The notes beneath the pieces were generated by a model, which was not told the origin of the DNA, searched no databases, and saw nothing but the letters and a program-made list of their open reading frames with translations. The translations under genes were made by a program, and so were the position numbers. A stretch of DNA of 64,000 nucleotides from Pseudomonadota bacterium (lineage in GTDB: Bacteria > Pseudomonadota > Alphaproteobacteria > Sphingomonadales > Sphingomonadaceae): contig JBCBSU010000001.1 in NCBI GenBank assembly GCA_039818985.1, forward strand, positions 894,367 to 958,366. Reading direction: 5' to 3'. This document shows, piece by piece, positions 36,443 through 43,524 of the stretch (positions within the stretch are counted from its first letter, which is position 1; the number at the start of each line of letters is the position of its first letter).

Positions 36443-36805
36443 TCACAGCGGTTCGTTGGTGCGATCGTCGCGCTTCTGTTCGATCCGCCTGTCGCGCAGC
36501 GCCTCGATCTCATGCGTCAGCTGGTGACTGCTGTCGGTGACGATGCGTTCGACATTGGCCAGCCGGTCCTTGACCGAACCCAGTTCGGCGCGCAGCTCGG
36601 CATTTTCCTGGGTCAGCAGCTTGACCCGCTCGACCGCCTCGCGGTCTTTCTTGGGATAGACCGCCTGGCCCCAGGCACCATCGAGCGGATAGCCATTTTT
36701 GATCCGCAGCCATGTAGTGGCGACCCAGCCGGCAACACCAACGCTGACGAGCACTGCGATAAAAGGTAAAACGGTTTGGATGACCTGTAATTTTTCCGGT
36801 TCCAT
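36443..36805 (-). CDS. PspB-like small membrane protein, paralogue 3
   Basis: 120 residues from ATG 36805, which has AGGAG upstream; an in-frame extension to 36901 lacks support. Membrane helix about 8-28, then NGYPLDGAWGQ (compare HGYPLEDEWGG in paralogue 1), a coiled coil (LLTQENAELRAELGSVKDRL), NVERIVTD and LTHEIEALRDRR, with a charged extension. Only 4 bp separate it from paralogue 2. Confidence 0.72.
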   Translation of the reverse strand: MEPEKLQVIQTVLPFIAVLVSVGVAGWVATTWLRIKNGYPLDGAWGQAVYPKKDREAVERVKLLTQENAELRAELGSVKDRLANVERIVTDSSHQLTHEIEALRDRRIEQKRDDRTNEPL

Positions 36806-36809
36806 TGCC

Positions 36810-37085
36810 TTAGCTCCTGAGATTTTCGATTTCATCTGACAGCTTTGCGCTGCTGGTTTCCCTGTCAGTTGCAATGCGTTCCAGCATGGCAACCCGATCA
36901 TGCATGGCGATAATATGCTGGCTCAGCTGCTCATTTTCCGATGACAGTGCTGCGATCTTCTGGCTCGCAACATCATCTTTCTCGGCCAGCTTTTCCTTAT
37001 GCTCGACCCAGCGATCGAACATGCCCCAGGCGGCGGCGCTCATGCCGACAATGCCTATCCCTATACCGAAAAATAGTGCTTCCAT
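36810..37085 (-). CDS. PspB-like small membrane protein, paralogue 2
   Basis: 91 residues: Gly/Ala-rich membrane helix about 3-22, then SSENEQLSQHIIAMHDRV (compare TSENEQLTGKISRLEERI in paralogue 1), MLERIATD and LSDEIENLRS. The similarity to paralogue 1 is strong along the whole soluble part. AGGGAG precedes the ATG. Confidence 0.73.
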   Translation of the reverse strand: MEALFFGIGIGIVGMSAAAWGMFDRWVEHKEKLAEKDDVASQKIAALSSENEQLSQHIIAMHDRVAMLERIATDRETSSAKLSDEIENLRS

Positions 37086-37099
37086 GATATCCGCACTCC

Positions 37100-37399
37100 C
37101 TAGCGCAGCTTCTCGATTTCATCGGACAGTTTCGCAGCGCTGCCTTCCTTGTCGGTAGCGATGCGCTCGAGCACCGAGATACGTTCTTCAAGGCGGGAGA
37201 TTTTCCCGGTGAGCTGCTCATTTTCGGAGGTCAGCAGTTCGACCTTGCGTTGCGAATCTATATCGCCTTTTTCGGTCTTTCCGCCCCATTCATCTTCCAG
37301 CGGATAGCCGTGCCTGGCACGGATCCAGTTGTTGACCAGCCAGCCGACTGTCATCAGCGCTACAATCAATATGACAAATGATGGTCCACCCCATGACAT
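37100..37399 (-). CDS. PspB-like small membrane protein, paralogue 1
   Basis: 99 residues: membrane helix about 6-23, the motif HGYPLEDEWGG, a coiled coil (LLTSENEQLTGKISRLEERI), VLERIATD and the C-terminal LSDEIEKLR. PspC, the gene just upstream, ends in LSDEIERLR, nearly identical. AAGGGAG precedes the ATG. First of the six small genes that extend the psp operon. Confidence 0.73.
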   Translation of the reverse strand: MSWGGPSFVILIVALMTVGWLVNNWIRARHGYPLEDEWGGKTEKGDIDSQRKVELLTSENEQLTGKISRLEERISVLERIATDKEGSAAKLSDEIEKLR

Positions 37400-37447
37400 A
37401 TTGCTGTTCTCCCTTCTGATCTCTTCTTTTCTGTCCGTCGTTGTCGC

Positions 37448-37822
37448 TTAGCGTAGCCGCTCTATCTCGTCGGAAAGCTGGCGGTTGTTGCTGGTGTAGT
37501 ACATTTCCACATCGGCGAGTCGGCGATCGATATCGCGAAAGCGTGAGCGGACGTCGCGGGCGGTGCGCGATGGCGACTGGCGGACACCCTGCCAGAATTT
37601 CTGTTCGTCATAATCGACATAGAGGCTGTTCGGCTTCTTCTCGGTCACCATGGCGGCGACGATATAGGCGATGATCAGCGGCTGGAACACGAAGAGGGTG
37701 ATGCAGACAGCGGCGATACGGACCCAGGCCACATCGATGCCGGTATAATCTGCTATCCCGGCGCATACGCCTGCCAGCTTGCCATTCTGCTTGTCGCGAT
37801 AGAATTTTGTCCGACGGCTCAT
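37448..37822 (-). CDS. pspC: Phage-shock protein C (PspC domain)
   Basis: 124-residue inner-membrane protein. The PspC domain (about 5-60) has KLAGVCAGIADYTGIDVAWVR and a membrane helix. In Enterobacteria PspC with PspB senses envelope damage and recruits PspA. The cytosolic tail ends LADVEMYYTSNNRQLSDEI plus ERLR, shared with the small proteins downstream. Its ATG overlaps the pspB stop (ATGA, 37819-37822). Confidence 0.9.
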   Translation of the reverse strand: MSRRTKFYRDKQNGKLAGVCAGIADYTGIDVAWVRIAAVCITLFVFQPLIIAYIVAAMVTEKKPNSLYVDYDEQKFWQGVRQSPSRTARDVRSRFRDIDRRLADVEMYYTSNNRQLSDEIERLR

Positions 37823-38124
37823 TTGCGGGCCCTTTCCTGCATCATTTGTTCAATACGACCGATCGATGGATCGTCTTCTTCGGGTTCCGGGCTGGACAGC
37901 CGCGCCGGGCGCCAGTCGGGATTGTCCGCCTTGATGATGCGCTCGACTGTGTCCATCCGGTCGTCAAGGCGGCGGGCCATGACATACAGCTCTTCGAGCA
38001 GGCCCTCATCCTCATTGGTCAGCGTCGCGGCGGTTTTCCACTTGGTGATATAGTGGAAGATGATCCAGGGCAGGCCGATAAACAGCATGCCGACGACCAT
38101 GATTGGTACCAGAATATCTTCCAT
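37819..38124 (-). CDS. pspB: Phage-shock protein B
   Basis: 101 residues: N-terminal membrane helix (about 6-26), then a coiled coil with LLEELYVMARRLDDRMDTVE and RIIKADNPDW, which parallels the end of E. coli PspB. The C-terminal extension is acidic. It partners PspC in sensing inner-membrane stress. It lies 3 bp after pspA and overlaps pspC. Confidence 0.88.
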   Translation of the reverse strand: MEDILVPIMVVGMLFIGLPWIIFHYITKWKTAATLTNEDEGLLEELYVMARRLDDRMDTVERIIKADNPDWRPARLSSPEPEEDDPSIGRIEQMMQERARK

Positions 38125-38127
38125 CGC

Positions 38128-38811
38128 TTATTCCCCTTTGTCTGATGGCTTGTTCAGCGCTTTTTTCATCGCCTCCAATTCTTCGTCTACCTTGTCGCTC
38201 GATTCCAGCGCTGTGATCTGGTCTTCCAGTGTCGGCGGTCCGTCATGGCCAAGCTGCAGCGCATCGGCTTCGCCTTCGGCCATGTCGGCACGGCGTTCCA
38301 GCAGGTCGAAGCGAGAAAATGCTTCCTGAACCTTGTCGCCATTATACATGGTCTTGAGCTTGATGCGGTTCTCCGCGCTTTCGAGGCGCGACATGATCGT
38401 CGTCTGGCGGCTGCGTGCTTCGCGCAGCTTGTTCTGCAGATTGGCAATATCCTGCTCCGACGCGCGCAAGGCATCATCAAGAACCAGGATTTCCTGACTC
38501 AGCTGGGCCGACATGTCGCCGGCTTTCTTCTTTTCGACCAGCGCCGCGCGGGCGAGATCTTCACGACCCTTGGACAATGCCAGCTGCGCCTTTTCGGACC
38601 AGTCAGCCTGCAATGCGTCCAGCTTGTCGATATGTCGGCGCATTTCCTTCTGGTCGGCAATGGTGCGCGCGGCAGATGCGCGAACCTCGACCAGTGTCTC
38701 CTCCATTTCGAGGATGATCATGCGGATCATCTTGGCCGGGTCTTCGGCGCGGTCCAGCATGTCGGTGACATTGGCGGCGATGATATCGCGGGTTCGTGAA
38801 AATATTCCCAT
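38128..38811 (-). CDS. pspA: Phage-shock protein A
   Basis: 227-residue PspA/IM30 protein, almost all coiled coil. It begins GIFSRTRDIIAANVTDMLDR with the amphipathic helix typical of PspA and continues MIRMIILEMEETLVEVRASA. In the classical system PspA binds and inhibits PspF and, under stress, coats damaged inner membrane. The start at 38811 has GGAG eight bases upstream; a longer frame to 38859 lacks support. Confidence 0.93.
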   Translation of the reverse strand: MGIFSRTRDIIAANVTDMLDRAEDPAKMIRMIILEMEETLVEVRASAARTIADQKEMRRHIDKLDALQADWSEKAQLALSKGREDLARAALVEKKKAGDMSAQLSQEILVLDDALRASEQDIANLQNKLREARSRQTTIMSRLESAENRIKLKTMYNGDKVQEAFSRFDLLERRADMAEGEADALQLGHDGPPTLEDQITALESSDKVDEELEAMKKALNKPSDKGE

Positions 38812-38841
38812 TTGTGCTACTCCAGGGTAAGAAACAATTAA

Positions 38842-38879
38842 GCGGCCGGGACGGGGCAAGGGGTTAACGTCCCGGCCGC
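38842..38879 (-). terminator. Hairpin between the first psp-operon gene and pspA
   Basis: Perfect 12-bp stem GCGGCCGGGACG (38842-38853) / CGTCCCGGCCGC (38868-38879) with a 14-base loop. On the minus strand only a modestly T-rich stretch follows, so it is more likely a partial terminator or processing site setting the pspA level than a full stop. Confidence 0.5.
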
Positions 38880-38888
38880 CCTATTTCG

Positions 38889-39086
38889 TCAGGAAAAATA
38901 CCTGACCGAAAAGACCTGACTGACATTAGTGCCAGTATCGGCGGCATCGTCAACCACGACCATCGGGCCGACGCTGCTGAGATAAAGCGTGGCGAACAGC
39001 AGGGCGGGAGCAATCATCCAGCCCATTACGGTTGCCTTGCTGGCGGGCTGGTTATCATCCATCGGGAAGTCCTGATTGTGTGCCAT
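38889..39086 (-). CDS. 65-residue membrane protein heading the psp operon
   Basis: Start 39086 is set by an excellent GGAGG five bases upstream. A short polar N-terminus (AHNQDFPMDDNQPASKAT) leads into one membrane helix (MGWMIAPALLFATLYLSSVG) and a polar C-terminus. No known family was recognised; it is not PspD- or PspG-like by eye. It is the first gene after the sigma-54 promoter, so it should be the most strongly induced product of the operon. Confidence 0.7.
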   Translation of the reverse strand: MAHNQDFPMDDNQPASKATVMGWMIAPALLFATLYLSSVGPMVVVDDAADTGTNVSQVFSVRYFS

Positions 39087-39137
39087 GTTGTCCTCCACTC
39101 ATCTCAAATTCAGTGTATCGAATTTACAAATGGTAAA

Positions 39138-39152
39138 GCAGGCTATGTGCCA
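39138..39152 (-). promoter_or_regulatory. Sigma-54 promoter of the psp operon
   Basis: On the minus strand TGGCACATAGCCTGC: the invariant GG and GC are separated by exactly 10 bases, with TGGCAC fully matching the -24 element. It lies about 52 bp before the first psp-operon start codon and faces away from pspF, the sigma-54 activator. The AT-rich region at 39170-39230 could host activator and bending-protein sites. Confidence 0.8.
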
Positions 39153-39298
39153 GTTTCTACAAACTATTGATAAAATGAGATAAATATATTTAATCCAAAT
39201 TTCGGCAGCGTAGGAGTTGCGGTATATTGGGAAAATATACTATAAGTTAGGAAAATTTGCTGTATTGCCATGATATGGCACATCATTGAGGTTGGAAT

Positions 39299-40399
39299 AT
39301 GGAGCGCGCAAGTCAGTTTATCGGCGAGTCCGGGGCGTTTCTCGACGCTGTCGAGCGCGCCAGCCGTGCTGCGGCACTGGATCGTCCGGTGTTGGTCATT
39401 GGTGAACGCGGTACCGGCAAGGAACTGATCGCCGAACGTCTGCATCGCCTGAGCCTGAGATGGGATGGACCACTGGTGACAATGAACTGCGCCGCCTTGC
39501 CCGAAACACTGATCGAGGCGGAACTGTTCGGTCATGAGGCGGGTGCCTTTACCGGCGCCACCAAGGCGCGTGTCGGACGGTTCGAGGAGGCCGATAGCGG
39601 CACACTCTTTCTCGACGAGCTCGGCACTTTATCCATGGGCGCCCAGGAGCGGCTGCTGCGCGCGGTCGAATATGGTGAGGTGACCCGCATCGGTTCTTCC
39701 AGACCGGTCAATGTGGATGTCCGCATCGTCGCCGCCACCAATGAGAATTTGCCCAAGCTGGTCGAACAGCATCGCTTCCGGGCCGATTTGCTCGACCGGT
39801 TGTCGTTCGAGGTGGTGACACTGCCGCCGTTGCGCGTGCGCGATGGCGATATCCCGATCCTGGCCGATTATTTCGGTCGCCGCATGGGCACCGAGCTGGG
39901 CTGGGAAGAATGGCCCGGCTTTGGTGATCTCGCGCTGCAGGCAATGCAACGCTATCCATGGCCGGGTAATGTTCGTGAATTGCGGAATGTCGTCGAGCGA
40001 GCTGTCTATCGCTGGGACGATGCGACGCGGCCGGTCGACCATGTGGTGTTCGATCCCTTCGAATCGCCCTGGCGGCCCAGGGGAGAGGCGGCGGCCTCGC
40101 AAAATGGTGATCCGGTCAGTACCGCAACGCCCGCGCCCCAAACGGCCAATGATGCGGTTGAGGCCAATGGCAGTGCCGCCGTTGCTGGCGTTGCCACTGC
40201 GGCAGCCCCGGGGATGCTGCCGATGGAGCAGATGGAAGATGTGACCTGTCTGAAAACCGCAGTTGAGGCACATGAGCGCACGATCCTCGAACATGCCTTG
40301 GCGCGCAACCGCTATAATCAGCGGCAGACCGCCAAGGCGCTCAATCTCAGCTATGATCAGCTGCGTCATGCATTGAAAAAGCACGACCTGCTCGGCTGA
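39299..40399 (+). CDS. pspF: Sigma-54-dependent activator PspF
   Basis: 366-residue enhancer-binding AAA+ protein without an N-terminal sensory domain, as in PspF. Walker A GERGTGKE (35-42), the sigma-54-contacting GAFTGA loop (82-87), Walker B LFLDEL (103-108), and a C-terminal Fis-type helix-turn-helix (about 338-362; RQTAKALNLSYDQLRHALKK). A Pro/Ala-rich linker of about 60 residues before the HTH is longer than in E. coli PspF. It is divergent from the operon it should activate, and PspA is expected to inhibit it. Confidence 0.92.
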   Translation: MERASQFIGESGAFLDAVERASRAAALDRPVLVIGERGTGKELIAERLHRLSLRWDGPLVTMNCAALPETLIEAELFGHEAGAFTGATKARVGRFEEADSGTLFLDELGTLSMGAQERLLRAVEYGEVTRIGSSRPVNVDVRIVAATNENLPKLVEQHRFRADLLDRLSFEVVTLPPLRVRDGDIPILADYFGRRMGTELGWEEWPGFGDLALQAMQRYPWPGNVRELRNVVERAVYRWDDATRPVDHVVFDPFESPWRPRGEAAASQNGDPVSTATPAPQTANDAVEANGSAAVAGVATAAAPGMLPMEQMEDVTCLKTAVEAHERTILEHALARNRYNQRQTAKALNLSYDQLRHALKKHDLLG

Positions 40400-40584
40400 C
40401 TGGCAAAGAAATAGGCCCTCCAGCTGATCGGCCATTGTCATACGCCACCATCGCGTCTATATAATATACATTCCGACAATATTGGTGATTGGGATGTTGG
40501 CGCCGCGAGGGGCCGACGCAAATGCCATTGCCTGTTGGACACTTTAATCCGCCCTGCGGGGCCTGACAGGATTGCGATACTATT

Positions 40585-41181
40585 GTGGCCGGGAACAGTG
40601 CCGATATTGCCACGCTGACAGCGTTGATCGAACCCGAGGTGCAGGCCCTGGGTTTCGAATTGGTGCGTGTCAAAATCATGCCGTCCGAAGCCGGTGATGG
40701 TGGTCAGGCACTGCAGATCATGGCGGAGGATCCGGCAACCGGCCAGCTTGTCATCGACCAGTGCGCCGCGATTTCGCGCCGCGTTTCCGAACAGTTCGAT
40801 GCGGCTGAGGAACAGGGCAATATATTGATCGAGGATGCCTATCATCTCGAGGTCAGCTCGCCGGGTATCGACCGGCCGTTGACGCGTGAGAAGGACTTTG
40901 CCCAATGGGCCGGACATGAAGCAAAAATATCGGTCACCGAAAAGCTTGATGGCCAGCGCAATTTTCGTGGTATTCTCATCGGCCTTGATACACGCAATGG
41001 CAAAGCCGCTGCAGGGATCGAACAGGCAGATGGCGACACCGTCCTGATACCGCTCGATATCATGCATTCGGCGAAACTTGTCTTGACCGACGCGCTGATT
41101 GCCGCCACGGCGCCGTTGGACACCGGCGACGCCGAGATCGAAACCGAAACCGAAGAACAGATCGAAGAACAGGAAGACTGA
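40585..41181 (+). CDS. rimP: Ribosome maturation factor RimP
   Basis: 198-residue factor for 30S subunit assembly. It has EPEVQALGFELVRVKI and LEVSSPGIDRPLT, the RimP hallmark, with an acidic C-terminal tail rich in Glu. It starts with GTG at 40585. It ends 2 bp before nusA, heading the translation operon. Confidence 0.93.
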   Translation: MAGNSADIATLTALIEPEVQALGFELVRVKIMPSEAGDGGQALQIMAEDPATGQLVIDQCAAISRRVSEQFDAAEEQGNILIEDAYHLEVSSPGIDRPLTREKDFAQWAGHEAKISVTEKLDGQRNFRGILIGLDTRNGKAAAGIEQADGDTVLIPLDIMHSAKLVLTDALIAATAPLDTGDAEIETETEEQIEEQED

Positions 41182-41183
41182 CC

Positions 41184-42839
41184 ATGGCCGACGCCATTTC
41201 TGCCAACAAGGCTGAGCTGCTTGCAATTGCAAATGCCGTTTCATCGGAGAAGATGATCGACAAGACGATTGTGATCGAAGCGATCGAGGAAGCCATTCAG
41301 CGCGCGGCGCGGGCCCGCTATGGCGCGGAGAATGATATTCGCGCCAAGCTCGATCCCAATACCGGCGATCTGCGGCTGTGGCGCGTTGTCGAGGTGGTCG
41401 AGGAGGTCGAAGACTATTTCAAGCAGGTCGATCTGAAAGGCGCGCAGAAGCTTGAGAAAGATGCCAAGCTGGGCGACTTCATCGTCGATCCGCTGCCTGC
41501 TGTTGATCTTGGCCGTATCGACGCCCAGGCTGCCAAGCAGGTGATCTTTCAGAAAGTGCGCGATGCCGAGCGCGAGCGGCAGTTCGAGGAATTCAAGGAC
41601 CGCGCCGGCGAGATTATCACCGGTGTCGTCAAATCGGTCGAATTCGGCCATGTCATCGTCAATCTGGGGCGTGCCGATGGTGTGATCCGTCGCGACCAGC
41701 AGATTCCGCGCGAAGTGGTCCGGGTCGGTGATCGCATCCGGGCGCTGATCCTCAAGGTGGTACGTGAAAATCGCGGTCACCAGATTTATCTGAGCCGCTC
41801 GCATCCCGATTTCATGCGCCGCCTGTTCGCGCAGGAAGTACCTGAAATCTATGACGGCATTATCGAGATCAAGGCCGCGGCGCGTGATCCGGGCAGCCGC
41901 GCCAAGATCGGCGTGATCAGTCATGATGGTTCGATTGACCCGGTCGGCGCTTGTGTTGGCATGAAGGGCAGCCGGGTTCAGGCCGTGGTGCAGGAGATGC
42001 AGGGCGAGAAGATCGATATCATTCCCTGGTCCGAGGATACCGCGACCTTCATCGTCAACGCGCTGCAGCCGGCAACGGTCAGCCGCGTGGTGATTGACGA
42101 GGAAGAAGGCCGCATTGAGGTGGTCGTTCCGGATGATCAGCTGTCGCTCGCCATTGGCCGTCGCGGCCAGAATGTCCGTCTTGCCTCACAGCTGACCGAT
42201 GCCGCGATCGATATCATGACCGAGGAAGAGTCGAGCGAGAAGCGTCAGAAGGAATTCACCGAGCGCTCGGCAATGTTCGAGAACGAGCTCGATGTTGACG
42301 AGACGCTGTCGCAGCTTTTGGTGGCCGAGGGCTTTAGTGAGCTGGAGGAAGTTGCCTATGTTGCGCCCGAAGAGCTTTCGGGCATTGAGGGCTTTGACGA
42401 GGAGCTGGCCGCCGAACTGCAGAGCCGTGCTGTCGAGGCGCTGGAACGCAAGGAAGCTGCTGCGCGTGAAAAGCGGCGTGAACTTGGTGTCGAGGATGCG
42501 TTGGCCGATATCGTCCATCTCAACGAGCAGATGTTGGTGACGCTGGGCGAGGGAGGCATCAAGACGCTTGATGATCTCGCTGATCTGGCCACCGATGAGC
42601 TGATCGCCAAGAAGCGCGCCGACAATCGTCGCCGCGAAAATCGCCGCAGCGAGGAAGTGGTCGGTGTTCTGGGCGAATATGGCCTGAGCGAAGAGCAGGG
42701 CAATGAGATCATCATGGCCGCACGCGCGCACTGGTTCGACGATGAGGAAGAGCCGGCAGCGAAAGAGGCAGCCGGTGATGCCAATGAAGAAGGCTTGAGT
42801 GCCGATGGGGAGGTCGCGGATGCGGAAACTCCCCAATGA
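41184..42839 (+). CDS. nusA: Transcription termination/antitermination factor NusA
   Basis: 551 residues: N-terminal RNA-polymerase-binding domain, S1 domain (about 135-200; GEIITGVVKSVEFGHVIVNLG), two KH domains (IGVISHDGSIDPVGACVGMKG; LAIGRRGQNVRLASQLT) and two C-terminal acidic-repeat helix-hairpin-helix units as in proteobacterial NusA. It controls pausing and termination. The acidic end extends beyond the repeats and overlaps the ylxR-type gene. Confidence 0.95.
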   Translation: MADAISANKAELLAIANAVSSEKMIDKTIVIEAIEEAIQRAARARYGAENDIRAKLDPNTGDLRLWRVVEVVEEVEDYFKQVDLKGAQKLEKDAKLGDFIVDPLPAVDLGRIDAQAAKQVIFQKVRDAERERQFEEFKDRAGEIITGVVKSVEFGHVIVNLGRADGVIRRDQQIPREVVRVGDRIRALILKVVRENRGHQIYLSRSHPDFMRRLFAQEVPEIYDGIIEIKAAARDPGSRAKIGVISHDGSIDPVGACVGMKGSRVQAVVQEMQGEKIDIIPWSEDTATFIVNALQPATVSRVVIDEEEGRIEVVVPDDQLSLAIGRRGQNVRLASQLTDAAIDIMTEEESSEKRQKEFTERSAMFENELDVDETLSQLLVAEGFSELEEVAYVAPEELSGIEGFDEELAAELQSRAVEALERKEAAAREKRRELGVEDALADIVHLNEQMLVTLGEGGIKTLDDLADLATDELIAKKRADNRRRENRRSEEVVGVLGEYGLSEEQGNEIIMAARAHWFDDEEEPAAKEAAGDANEEGLSADGEVADAETPQ

Positions 42840-43515
42840 TACGGCCGATACGCCCGTAAGACGCTGCATTCTGACCGGTGAGCGCGCCGAAAGCCGCGCT
42901 CTGATCCGGTTGGCTCTTGGCCCCGATAATCATGTCGCCCCGGACGTGCACGCGCGCGCACCGGGACGCGGCGCATGGGTGACGCCGTCCGCGGCACTGT
43001 TGCGTGACGCAATCCGTGGCAGGAAATTGCTGCCCGCACTGAAACGCGCCTATAAGGCGGGAGACGTCGTGATCAGCGATGATCTGGTGCAGCATATCGA
43101 CGATGCGCTGAGCCGTGCGCTGCTCGACCGGCTGGGGCTGGAAGCGCGCGCCGGAACGCTGCTCAGCGGTGCGCAAAAGGTCGAAACAGCGGCGCGGAGC
43201 GGCGCGGTTTGCCTGCTGCTCCATGCCGGCGACGCCCGGGATAATGGCCGCGCCGCGCTCGACCAGGCATGGCGTGTCGGCAGTGACAGGGAAGGCAGCG
43301 GCCAGGCAGGCATTATCTTGCCACTGGACCGCACCGCCTTATCTGTGGCATTGGGGCGCGAAAATACTGTGCATTTGGCTCTGACCGACAGCGCGGCGGC
43401 TGACCGGGTCACAGCCATACTTTTCCGTCTGTTGCAGTTTCGTGGGTCTGCCGTTCCAACAGACGGTGATGCGTCCGGCAATCGGATGCATGAAGATATA
43501 GTGATGAAGGGTTAA
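42820..43515 (+). CDS. YlxR-type RNA-binding protein fused to an L7Ae-like domain
   Basis: 231 residues. The N-terminal DUF448/YlxR domain shows TPVRRCILTGERAESRALIR and GRGAWV, a nucleic-acid-binding fold. The second half (about 95-185) has the layout of the L7Ae-like domain often fused to YlxR in alphaproteobacteria. ATG 42820 follows GGAGG and overlaps nusA by 20 bp, implying translational coupling. Its place between nusA and infB is the classical one. Confidence 0.85.
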   Translation: MRKLPNDTADTPVRRCILTGERAESRALIRLALGPDNHVAPDVHARAPGRGAWVTPSAALLRDAIRGRKLLPALKRAYKAGDVVISDDLVQHIDDALSRALLDRLGLEARAGTLLSGAQKVETAARSGAVCLLLHAGDARDNGRAALDQAWRVGSDREGSGQAGIILPLDRTALSVALGRENTVHLALTDSAAADRVTAILFRLLQFRGSAVPTDGDASGNRMHEDIVMKG

Positions 43516-43524
43516 GTCTGTTCC

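Noticed and set aside
38889-39098. Start of the first psp-operon gene at a GTG four codons upstream
   Set aside because: That start would place the GGAGG sequence inside the coding region; the ATG at 39086 is ideally spaced from it.
39273-39290. TGGCAC followed by TTGAG just before pspF, as a second sigma-54 promoter
   Set aside because: The -12 element lacks GC at the required 10-base spacing and it lies too close to the start codon.
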